Positions 20,846 through 32,151 of a DNA stretch of 64,000 nt are shown here, piece after piece. Below the pieces are notes generated by a model that had not been told where the DNA came from, did not search any database, and worked only from the letters and a program-made list of their open reading frames with translations. The translations under genes and the position numbers were made by a program. Each line of letters starts with the position of its first letter. Within the stretch, counting starts at the first letter, position 1. The stretch is from Mytilus trossulus (lineage: Eukaryota; Mollusca; Bivalvia; Mytilida; Mytilidae). The stretch lies in assembly GCF_036588685.1 (NCBI RefSeq), contig NC_086386.1, positions 18,000,931 to 18,064,930 of the forward strand, in the 5' to 3' direction.

Positions 20846-23800
20846 GTAAACTTGCAAAGAAAATGTCAGGCAAAAAGTAAGTGTATAAGAAACAATATGA
20901 ATGATATAAATTGTGTATATAAGATAAAGATTTATAGAATATGAAAGTAGCATATCGCTGATATCAGCATATCATAAACTAAGCTACTAAATAAACGCAA
21001 CATTGATTTTTTATCTGTTAAGGTGAAGAGTAGAATAAATTAATTACTAAATCAGAGAACTTTTGTCTTTAACAGGAATGATCATGTCGTTATGTTACGC
21101 CCAATTGTATACCAGATTGGATTGTGTCAAATTTTGTTTTGTAAATATGTATATCTCTGACGAAGCTCTTTGTATATATATATAGAGAGAGAACCTGGGA
21201 ACAGTATATAGTCAATATATATTTGTTCCTGATAGAATCCTCCAATTTAACAAAAGAAGAATTATTGGGAACAACAAGTTATAATTCAGAATAAGATGTC
21301 AAAAACAACAAGAGGCTATCAAGAGCCTGAATCGCTCACCTTATTTTTTTTATTAAATCTCTCATCAATGATTATTTTGGCTTTTCAATTTATTTAAATG
21401 TTCTTTGAATCGTCCTATTTTCTTTAAAATCAAAAAAAATCATTTTCTCCTATGTTCTATTTTAGCTATGTTTCTTGACATACAAGGAAATAGAATATAA
21501 AATTTATACTAGATACTCTGAAACTCATTTAGTCTAAGTTTGGCTGAAATTGATACAGCAGTTTAAAAGGAGAAGGTTTTTTTTAAAGTGAGTCAACATG
21601 GTGAACAAATTTTGAAAAAAATTGTTTAAAGGGCAATAACTCCTTAAGGGATCAATTGACAATTTTGGTCTAAATGATTTTTTTGTAGATCTTACTTTGC
21701 TTAACATTTTTGCTATTAATAGTTTATCTGTATCTATAATAATATTCAAGATAATAACCAAAACTGGCAAAATTTCTTTAAAATCATCAATTCAGGGGCA
21801 TTTTACCTGAAAAACCAGTTACCCAATTCGGCTGAAATTTTCAGTACAGGGCAGGTAAACCTTGACCTAAAAAATACTTTAACTTCTTGTCTTATTTGCT
21901 CTAAATGCTGGAGTTTTTGAGATATAAGCCAAAAACTGCATTTTACCCTGTGTTCTATTTTTAGCCATGACGGCCATGTTTTTTGACGAAATAGAAAATA
22001 AAACACAAAACTTTATTTTATACACCCTACTGATCATTCAGTTGAAGTTTGGTTGAATTTGGTTGAGTAGTTTTAGAGGAGAAGATTTTTTAAAGTTATA
22101 GCAAATATGATGAACAAATTGTGAAAAATTGTCATTAAAGGACAATAACCCCTTAAGGGGTCAATTGACAATTGTGGTCTATTAACTTAGTTGTAGATCT
22201 TACTTTGCTGATCATTTTTGCTGTTTACAGTTTATCTGTATCTATAATAATATTCAAGATAATGACAAAAACTACAAAATTTCCTTAAAATTACATATTA
22301 AGTGGCAGCAACCCAACAATGGGTTGTTTGATTCATCTGAAAATTTCAGGGCTGATAGATTTTTACCTAAATGAACACCCATGTCAGATTTGCTCTAAAT
22401 GCTTTCGTTTTTGAGATATAAGCCAAAAACTGCAATTTACCCCCATGTTCTATTTTTAGCCATGGCGGCCATGTTTTTTTCACAAAATGGAAAATAAAAC
22501 ACAAACTTTATTCTAGATACCCTAAGGATCATTCAGCTAAAGTTTGGTTGTAATTGGTTCAATTGTTTCAGAGGAGAAGATCTTTGAAATAGTTTACGAC
22601 GACAACGACGACGGACGACGACGGACGCCAAGTGATGGCAAAAGCTCACATTTCCTTTTAGGAAAGGTGAGCTAAAAATGGAAAGAAAATCTTAGTTTTT
22701 CAAGATTCAAGATTCAAGATTCAGAGTTTTATTTAGAGTCGATATTCATTAAACTACATAACACAAGCTCTAGTGAGCTTTTCAAATCGATTTAATAACA
22801 AAATACAATACACACATACAAAAGTCATGAAAAACAACACAATTCTAAACATATAATGCATAGTAAGTTACCATAATGACATATTTAAGTTAAAGCATAT
22901 AGTACACTTAAAATATAGGACAAGTTAATAATAAGATTGCACAATTCAGATATTTACACAGAAAATAAAAATAAAAATAGAATAGGCATCAACACTAAAT
23001 GCATGCACTGCACTGGCATGAGCTGTTACTTAGATCCCATGTTTGTACAAATTTTTTGAATTTGTCAAAAGATGTTTCCACTCGACAATGGTTCGGTAGC
23101 TCATTCCAGTTGAAAATCTCAGTATTATTTAAACTTCATTAGCTGACCAGAAAGGAGTGGAATAGGAGTGGTCCTGATCCCGCAACTCCGGGTTTAAAAA
23201 CACGAAATTCCGAAATCCCGGTATAAAATTCGAAATCCCGAGGTCCCGAAATCCGAAAAAAAGGATTCCCGGAACCCGAAAGGGTGAATCTTGAAATCCC
23301 GAGCTTAAAAATAACCGATCCCGGAGAACCGATTAAGGTCCTATCCCCCCCTTAGAAAGGTTAAGTGAGCTATATTTTCTCCAACGTAAATATTTACGAA
23401 ATTCCTTCTCATTGCAGCTTCGTTGTCAATGAGAATCAAATTTGGACACAATCATCATTTGGGTCTCTTATACTTGTGTCCGCTGATCCCTCATGCTAAC
23501 TTACCAACAATTGCCGAAATGACTAATTTAAAGATAAAACTGACAGTGGTAAAGTGCAAGTTTGGTCCATTATTTTTAAACAACAACTAGAGACTAGCAG
23601 ATAATACTTAATGAGATTTAAAAGACTTATAATTACATACCGAGAAAATACATGAAATATTTTCAGCTGGATATTAAATTACAAGAAAAAGATTGTTGAT
23701 AATTAAATGAACTCGAAACACTTCGAACTGAGCTGTACGTTGCATCTCGATACTTATACGGCAATCTTTCGTAACGACGAGTGATAAATGAATATCGCTT

Positions 23801-26800
23801 GATATTATTAAAATTAGTTAATTCAAAAAGTATACTGAAATTAAAAACCTGAGATGATATCAAGCAATGTTCAATTGACACTCGTTATGAATCCATTATG
23901 ATACATATATTATATCTTATGAATCATCCAATATAAGTGTTTTAAAACATGAAGGATGCTACCTATGTATTTGAAAAGTAGTGAACAGCCACATCTCCGT
24001 TACAATTTAAATTCTTAGAATTAGACGGAAGATACCAATGGGACATTCCATATTTTCTTATTTTAGGGATTCGACAAAGCCTAAACTACACAAGACAACG
24101 ATTAACCATACAGTCGTAAGTATTTGATTCTTTTGAGAACGAGTTCTAATCTATATTGCATGCATTCACTCGAAAACAAGAAATTTTTAAAAACATATTA
24201 TCCTAAATATTTGCCACTGCACAGCCAAAAATAAAAATAAAATACTGTCTCAAAGTTTATTTTTCTAGTAAATTGCTAAACTGCGTGCAACTTGATTTAT
24301 TGTTGTTTGCCGCTGTCATCTTTTGCTTTTTCTATGAAACCTGATTAATCCTGGTTGGTCATTTAAAAGTGTCACAGTTCATATTCAAATGCACAGGTGA
24401 CTTTATTATATCTACATTTATGACACACTATATATACACGATTAATTGATTTAAACGGAGGTTCAAATTGCTATACATCATGTCAATTGTTGTCTTTAAC
24501 AGGGGAAACCTGTATACGACTCGAGTGTTGCGAAACGTTTGGATGAAGAAAAGAGGTAGATTCAATATTTATTAAAGTCTCACCACTTGTATAACATTAT
24601 ATATTCCAATAAACATATAAAACATTGCGTATAAAATGAAATATTGGATACGATTTATAAAACATATTGTATATTAAAACTAACAGTAAAATATCATTAG
24701 CTTAGATAGATTAGCTTAGCGGATGCATATATTCTGAAGAAACGAATGAAGCTCAGCTTAACAGAGAAAAAGAACCACAACACAAAATACATAAGATTTT
24801 AAATAACAGATGTTTAAAAACAACATATTTTATATCCCAAATATGAACCACAGGATATTTTGACAGATAACAGATATTAATATAAAAAAAATATGATTAG
24901 TCTTTTATCATCACTTTTTGATTTGAACTCAAAAATCAAAAGTATTAATAAAATATGTATTACATAATATATTGTTTAGTCGTTGTTATCAGTAATTATA
25001 CCATCACACAATTTTCTGCGGACTAAACATTGTGCATTTTAAAAAATCTAGGATCACTGCATATGAACAAAATATGAAATAATATAATATTCCGCAAGTG
25101 TTCGTGACACTTGTCAAGGTGCTTATACATTTTTACTCTACCTCTACTTGGCAGATACAGGAAACTTGTTTTTCTATGTCCTTTTGGGGTAATGAGATAC
25201 GAGTACAAACTAAAGGGAAAATGAATAACCCATTATTTTTTAGCAATTCTTATTATTTATGGTTTTATATAATAGAGAATCGAAGGAGAAAGACAAGCGG
25301 ATAGAAGAATTGGAAAAGGAATTATCGAGAGTGGAAAAAAAGCTTAAAAAGGAAACAGCTGAAAGAGAAAAGTTAAACCATGAACATGACAAGATGATAT
25401 CAGATTTGAAACATGCTCGTGGAAAAAATCTTGATAAAACTTTAAAAGAGGAAAACGACAGACTGAAACATGAAGTTGACAAAATAATAATAGAGAAGGA
25501 GGATCTTGGAAAAGAAGTCGATCGTTTGAGAACAAAGTTAGTGTTGTTTAAGATTTATAATCAAACAAGTCAGAGTTCGAACAAAGAATACTAAAAGATG
25601 TAAACTTCGATGTCAGCACAAATTAAAAAGAAAGTAACAGTGTATAATAAAGAAAATGTGGTATGATTGCCAATTTAGACAACTCTTCACTAGAGCAGAC
25701 TGACAAGGAAATTTACAACTATATATCACTGTACAGCCTTCAACAACGAGCAAATCCCAAACCGCATAGCCCGCTATAAAAGGCACCGACATGACAAATA
25801 TAAAACAATTCAAACGACAACATAAATGGAATTGTCAGATAACTGCGAGTACTCTCAGATCTGTTCATCGTGTGTTTTTGTGTCCGGATGTACAACTACC
25901 CGGAAACGTCCACTTGTATTTTTGTTCATCTGATTAGTTAATCCTTTTCAACTGATATTTATAGTTCGTTCTTATGTTGTACTGTTATACCATTGTCCCA
26001 GGTTAGGGGGAGGGTTGAGACATGTAAGTGATCTCCCTCTTATTAATAAATGTTATTGCTAAGAGTTAACACCTTAGATATTATTTATTGAATCCTTAAT
26101 AATTGATGTTCTGTGGAAATCGAAAAAAACCCACTTAGCAGATGTGTTTTAATTACCTTTCTCACTTTTGACCAAATGAGGTATACCAAATCTAAAGTAA
26201 GACTGTATTCACATGTCATTTTAGTTTGAGTAAAGTAGCTGGGGACAAAATGATGGACGGCAATCCTTATGTAACTGATCTGAGTGACCCAAACCGACCA
26301 CAGAGATTAGCAGAGAAATTCAACTGTCTATACGATAACTCATGGACTGATGCATACGAAATCCTGTTAGCGAAGAACAAAGATGAAAAATCCATTTGTG
26401 AAATTTTATTGAAAATTTTAGAGGTATGAATTGTTCTGTCCAGAGTATAACTTTTCAATTAATTTAATTAAGTCGATTTGTTAAAAGTTTTTGAATGTTT
26501 TGTTATTTTTTCAGGCATGTTGGAGGTTTTGTTCTGGAGTTTCAAAACACCAGTTTTCCAGTTTACAAAAAGCTTGTATGGAACCTGTTACAATCTCTGT
26601 ACGTAAGTTACAAATTCACACTGTAAAGTGTGATTATAAATAACAGTTATTTAGTAGTGTAGTTGGATTCGTTTTTAATTGTTTACAAGAAGGGGTATTT
26701 GGTATTTGGTAAGGGCGACAACCACTGAATAACATGTTCCTGATCTTATAATGCGCTGTAACACTTCAGTACCTGGTTCTGGAAATAGTTTTTGTTCTAG

Positions 26801-29744
26801 CAAACACGTTTCATCCAGCCACAAAATATATGTTTCTATCCAAGGTTAGGAGTCTCTAAGTCAGACTGAGTCGTTGTTGTAGTATATAATTTGTGTATTG
26901 TATGTAATCAGGCCGTTAGTTGTCTAGCTTGTTTGGGACTTAAATAGGTTGCTATGAGGTGAGGGTGTCGTGCATTTATAAAGGCAACTACTATGACACA
27001 AGTTGATAACTTTTACGTCATTTATTTAAAAGAAAGGATATTGGTATCCACACACAACACAAAATTGTTACATGTACAATAAAAAAAATCACAAAAAGTA
27101 AACTTAAGAAACAGTGCTTTTATTGTTGATAATCTTCTTTAAATCATAGTTAGACCTTCAACACGGAGCAGAAACACCTCATCTCACTTTAAGTCTTAGA
27201 CGACCCCTAGCACCGGTTTTAGTGGAATTATTTGCTAACTGACGATCACGCCACAACTGTGAATTGAAGAATAAAGCACAAGAGTTTAATAACTAAAAAT
27301 AAACCTGACAAAGAAATTAATCATTTGATGTCACGATTTAGCCGAACAATCACTCTGAAGCGTGCTAAAACTATACAGATTCAGAAAACCACGGGATACA
27401 TTGACATATATCATATATAATTGAGAACACCACAAGAAGCAACTGCAAAGGAGTAGGTCCGGTAAGGACCGAATTTGGTCTCAATTTTCAAGTTCATTTA
27501 ACGAAAGATTTTGGACACTTTTTAAATCAGTTTATGTGATAGATTTTAACTGATTTAGTCATTAAAAACGCTCCGATCTAAGCTTCAATATGAAAAATCT
27601 ATCAAATATGCCAAAAAACGTCACTTTTCAGATGGTTTTTGTCAAAATTGTAATTGTTCATCCTCAACCTTTATATATATTATGTATTATCATCAAATAC
27701 AACTAACATTTTAATATTATGAATGAACACGAATGCGGCCACTTTCATTTAAGACGGAAACCGTCTGAAATTTAACTAAAATGCTAAAATTTTGAAGATT
27801 TCAGTAATTTAGCATGACTTAATGAGGCTAGTACAAAAGATATGTGCATTGCATTGTCAAAAAAAAAACATATTTATGTAGCAGAAACATTCTACTTTCC
27901 AATAAATAGCGTTATTGAATAACATTACATTTTCACACTTTTGTAAAACTGCTAAATTTTGGGGTCAAAAAGGGGTCTTACTGAACCTACTCCTTTTAAT
28001 TTGTAGAGATTTTAGAATACAATAAAAAGAATTCTAGAAATCCCATATTTAGAAAGCATCTTTGTTGTTACAAACTGACAGAGATTAAAATATGTGTGTG
28101 TGTGTGGGAGGGGGGGAGGTGTTGATTATAAAGCGGCTTTAACAGCAGTTGTTGACTTTTGTCTTAAATCTACATCAGCATAACAAATACACGATCACGA
28201 TACATTAATCTTATCAATCTATGAATACTTGTAAATCCCCAAAATTGACAAATCCCCTATTTATAATAAACTCCACACACACATTCGAAAATTTAAAAAA
28301 TCGAACAATTTTTTTTTGTAATGTATATTTTATTATTTTCATATCATTTTCAAATCTCATCTACAAATAAAGATGCACAAACAAATTATTCTGCTATAAA
28401 TCCTAAACATATAGTTAACCATACTTGTTACAAATTATAAAATACGAAGTCAGTAACAGAATACAGAGTACATCTGCATTGAGGTCTATTTCTTAATAAT
28501 ATTATCAATGCTTGACCATTTTTCTTTTAATCTTATTGCTTTACTGGTAGAGCACAAATTCATAGAGACCATGTCAACCCTATAATAATAGTTGAGCCAT
28601 TCAGTTGCTTCAGCAACAGAAAAAAAATCGAACAATTTAACCTTTTCGTGTGTTTTAAATTTCGTCAATTTTAAACACATTTTAAAAGATATGACGTTAC
28701 TGTGTCAATTCTGTAATTTTTGTTTTGAAGACTGAGATGAAAGAAGACTCTGGTGCCTATACAAAACACCTCACGGACGCAAGACGGTCATGTGCTCGAA
28801 CGTTTATTCCATTGATGTGTCAGGTAAGACTCTTCATATAGAGATTAGAAATACTCTTTTTATGCCCCACCTACGATAGTAGAGGGGCATTATGTTTTCT
28901 GGTCTGTGGCTTCGTTCTTTCGTCCGTCTGTGCGTCCGTTCAGGTTAAAGTTTTTGTTCAAGGTTGTTTTTGATGAAGCTGAAGTCCAATCAACTTGAAA
29001 CTTAGTACACTTGTTGCTTTTGATATGATCTTTCTAATTTTAAAGCCATATTAGACTTTTGACTTCAATTTCACGGTCAACTGAACATAGAAAATGAAAA
29101 TGGGAGTTTCAGGTTAAAATTTTTGGTCAAGGTAGTTTTTGATGAAATTGAAGTCCAATCAACTTGAAACTTAGTAAATAATATGTTCCCTATAGTATAT
29201 TCTTTCTAATTTTAGTGCCAAATTAGATTATTACCAAATTTCACGGTCCATGGAACATGCAAAAGGATAGTGCGAGTGGGGCATCCGTGTACTTTGGACA
29301 CATTCTTGTTTATTTATGATTTGAGTCGAGTTTTGAAATTATACATGACGACATTTATTAAGTTTTGATAGTCAACGATGTGTTCATTTCTTTTCAAGTT
29401 TTGATATTCTAAAAACTGTTTAAAAGTTAAATAAAAATGTTTAGCTTTGGTTTTACATTTTTTAATATAGTTCTTGGATTTTGTAGCACTTTTGGGAAAA
29501 GGAAATGAATAAAGACCATAAAAAAGACGAAACATTGAAACCCTATGTAGACGCCTGCCTTGAACTCTTTTGGTACAGTGCAATTACTGATCCACCTCTA
29601 TATTATTCATTTACTGCTGATAATCTTGACAACTTCAGGGGATATACAAAAAATGGTGATGAAGTGGACTTTATTGTATGGCCGGCAATGTATTTGCATG
29701 AAAACGGCCCGCTTTTGTATCAAGGAGTAGTCCAATATAAATAG
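20846..29744 (+). CDS. MIEAP-like gene C
   Basis: Eight coding exons close into 336 residues: 20863-20876, 24067-24115, 24503-24555, 25276-25536, 26225-26423, 26515-26598, 28731-28823 and 29487-29744. An AG acceptor before 20846 implies a spliced 5' leader. The first coding exon is only 14 nt (M-S-G-K plus two bases). Residues about 39-126 form a charged coiled coil. Residues 126-192 are the core (D-L-S-D-P-N-R-P-Q-R-L, L-Y-D-N-S-W-T-D-A-Y). Residues 193-251 are two helical exons opening with A-C-W-R-F-C. Residues 252-336 are the final block (D-P-P-L, F-R-G-Y-T-K-N-G, V-W-P-A-M-Y-L-H, V-V-Q-Y-K, stop). The core exon is 199 nt, as in B and D. The product probably belongs to the MIEAP mitochondrial quality-control family. 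The third intron and the two flanking the C-W exon carry dispersed repeats. Confidence 0.85.
21300..22680. mobile_element. Two-unit dispersed element with GCTCACCTT ends
   Basis: Begins near CAAGAGCCTGAATCGCTCACCTT and ends TTAGGAAAGGTGAGCTAAAA, so AGGTGAGC closes both ends in opposite orientation. Inside, two units of about 460 bp repeat the TTTGGTTG / AGGGCAATAACTCCTTAAGG / CTGTATCTATAATAATATTCAAGATAATGA order. A GACGACGACGGACG run precedes the 3' end. I know this kind of repeat from bivalves; its class is uncertain. In intron 1 of gene C. Confidence 0.6.
22700..23130. repeat. CAAGATT triplet and AT-rich repeat tail
   Basis: Three tandem copies of CAAGATT start the block, followed by AATACAATACACACATAC-like A-rich text. 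It is probably the edge of a dispersed element; family unknown. No gene is seen. Confidence 0.35.
23165..23345. repeat. CCCGAAAT-rich low-complexity island
   Basis: Repeated short words such as ATCCCG, CCCGAAATCC and CCCGGTA, in a sequence much more GC-rich than its surroundings. The repeat is irregular, with no clean period. In intron 1 of gene C. Confidence 0.6.
25640..26040. repeat. Same long dispersed family, two opposed pieces
   Basis: Bases 25640-25830 match the 19.7 kb copy in the plus direction. Bases 25845-26040 (GATAACTGCGAGTACTCTCAG ... CAGGTTAGGGGGAGGG) appear to be the far end of the same family in reverse orientation. Lies in the intron of gene C between the coil and core exons. 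Confidence 0.5.
27440..28015 (-). repeat. Dispersed repeat, copy 2
   Basis: Inverted, shorter copy of the 8075-8890 element in the intron of gene C. It begins AAGGAGTAGGTCCGGTAAGG and ends GAACCTACTCCTTTT. It shares the AACGAAAGATTTTGGACACTT and GCGGCCACTTTCATTTAAGAC blocks in reverse orientation. Confidence 0.6.
28860..29315 (+). mobile_element. GGGGCAT dispersed element
   Basis: Starts TGCCCCACCTACGATAGTAG and ends GGGGCATCCGTGTACTTTGG. Two internal units repeat AGTCCAATCAACTTGAAACT (28983 and 29151) and TTTCACGGTC. This is a repeat type I associate with bivalve genomes. It sits in the last intron of C. Confidence 0.6.
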
Positions 29745-30359
29745 AATGATAAGAGATAATTGTATTTCATCATACAATTATGTCTCTTATTAATGGATTT
29801 GATATTATTTAGTACGAATCTAGGTGACTGTGTTTATTGCACAGTTGTTTCATAGCATTTTCTTTACAGTTTATTATTTTGAAATAATTTTACCAATAAC
29901 CTTTGTATGTTTTTGTATTACAAGTGTCGAGACTAATGAAATATCAAATTTTCAATCTTGAATTCACGTTGCAGCTTGTTGTTTCGAATCATAATGCACA
30001 CACATGAAAACATAAAAGTTTCATAGTGTTTGTTTAAACAAATACATGTATGTGCTTCATCAACACCCATTTCCATTTGTCTATAAAGTTTCTGACAAAT
30101 TACTTGATAGTCCACCAAATAATCATGATTACTGTCATATAAACAGTAAAGTTAACAACTATTTGGTTTTCCTCTCAATCAATGTGTTTTCATTTTCGTC
30201 CAGTTTTGACAACGATGATCCCTTGATAGCAAAAGAAGTCCAGAATTGATACTATTTTCATCGTGTACCTTTGCCAAATACATACGTAGACAGCCTATCA
30301 TGTGTGGCTTTATATGATATTTGTTTTTCGTTTATTATTTGTAAATATATCATGCTGTT

Positions 30360-30545
30360 AGTTTCTCCTTTACGTTTGTCGTTTTTGGGTCTCTCATCGC
30401 TGACTATGCGGTATGGTTTTTACTAATTTTTGATGACCGTACGGTGACCTATAGTTATTATTTTCGATATCATTTGGTCTCTTGTGGAGAGTTGTTTCAG
30501 TGGCAATCATACCACTGTGACATCTTCTTTTTTTATATATACATA
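30360..30545 (+). repeat. Dispersed 'CTCTTGTGGAGAGTTGT' repeat
   Basis: Shares GGTCTCTTGTGGAG-GTTGT, TGGCAATCATACCAC and CATCTTCTTTTT with 34135-34240. A partial version lies at 5390-5475. Confidence 0.6.
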
Positions 30546-31169
30546 ACGTGCCTTGATTGGTGTTCCTAAAGTCCAAGGAAGAGACACATCTTCTATTTAG
30601 ATATTGTTACCAAACATATAATTAACATGCCTTTATCCGTAAGGCTTATTAAGTCTTCCAAACATGGATGTTACAACAGTTTTTTACACTGCCACATTTC
30701 CTTGTGATTTAAAAAACTGCTTCAAAATCTTAAACTAGGTTTAAAAAAACGTTATTTCCGCATAAACGTTTTGGTAGTGAAAACGTTTTTGAAATCTTTT
30801 AAAGTACTCCACACAGGCTTTTGGGTTGGATAGCATAGTTATGTGTAATAGTAAAACCATGAGCACTTTACTCATGTATTCTACAACAAAGAGAGGGGAC
30901 ACATACACCCCCTCCCCAAGAAGTCTTTGCACTAGCTAATAATAAACTTGTGCATCTATATGTCTATACCGTGGCAAAACTGTGCATGTCAGCTTCAAAA
31001 GAATGAAAATACCGAACTCAAAATAATTCAAAAGATAGGGAAGTTAATAAAAACTGAGAAAAGCAGACGTTATCAACCAACGGTACGAGTTAACAAATAG
31101 TTGTCATATTCCTGACTTGGTGCAGACAATTTCCGAAAGAAAACGGTTGGTTAAACCTGATTTTACAAA

Positions 31170-31580
31170 TAGACTTTTATTTTGAATTGCTATAAAAATA
31201 TCCGAACTAAGCTTTTATATAGTTTTTCTTTCGAAAAGTATTCTATATTCATAAGAATCACACATTATGTGAATAAAAACATTTCATATTCAGTAAAATA
31301 TTTGTGAAATTGCAATATGTTTGTAAGAAGGGGAGATAATTGTTTTTTTGGTTTCAATAAGTCCTTATTCAAAAGAATAGTATTTTAGCATTGTTTAGGT
31401 TATCTCCCCAAGGAAACTTATCAATAGCATATTGTTATTTCACATATATTTTACTAAATATATGATGTATTATTTTAAATGATATATATAATTCTTATAA
31501 ATATAAAATCCTTTTCGAAAGAAAAACTATATAAAAGCTTAGTTTGGACATTTTTATAGCAATTCAAAATAAAACAATTG
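31170..31580. mobile_element. ~400-bp foldback element with 70-bp arms
   Basis: Left arm 31178-31245 and right arm 31503-31573 are near-perfect inverted copies, both containing TTTTGAATTGCTATAAAAAT or its complement, then AAGCTTTTATATAGTTTTTC. Internal GGGGAGATAA (31330) and TTATCTCCCC (31400) are a second nested pair. No coding capacity. It looks like a MITE or foldback transposon. Confidence 0.75.
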
Positions 31581-32151
31581 ACCTTTAGTATGGTAATGGC
31601 TATAATATAACTATACAGATTGATAGACAGATTTAGTAACTACATCAACACAGTGGAGTTAAAGTCTTATAGGATTGTAAGTATGTTTTATTTTATCACC
31701 TTACACTTTTACATTTTGACTGAAAAATTCGTTCAAATTTCTGACCAGTTGAACAATTTGGTTTAATAAAAAAAATTGCAATTTTGGCAAAATTTTGAAT
31801 GAGTTGCAATTGGTGGAGAGCAACACTAACAGTCAAGTCACTGTAACAATATCTGATATTCTTATTTCGACAATAAAAATATATTTTTGTAAAAAAAATA
31901 ACAGCTCCCCTCTCCCCCCAAAAAACAGACCCCAAAAAAACGAGAAGCATAACTCAATACTTTGAGGGATTTTCTGCACTGTAACAAAAAATCTATTATT
32001 TTTTCATTTTCCTCCAGCATTGTCTAAAAATGTCATGTGCAATGAAATAATTAAACTTGATATAACAGTTTAATAAATTTACTGGAGACGTGATTATTTC
32101 TAAATGCCGAAAAAAAAATCAGACTACATTATTAATTCAACAATATTTATT

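Larger units (their letters stand above)
29745..32151. other. Convergent space between C and D
   Basis: No gene. It holds a CATACCAC...CATCTTCTT-type repeat at 30360-30545, a dispersed repeat at 30990-31145 and a foldback element at 31170-31580. The remainder shows nothing recognised. Confidence 0.5.

Noticed and set aside
21077-21170. Alternative second exon of gene C after the 14-nt start exon
   Set aside because: The acceptor is good, but the frame runs to a stop with no suitable donor. The exon at 24067 fits phase and reading.
28486-28680. Possible 64-codon exon on the minus strand
   Set aside because: Has ordinary-looking composition but no recognised motif and no matching exon nearby; it lies in an intron of C.
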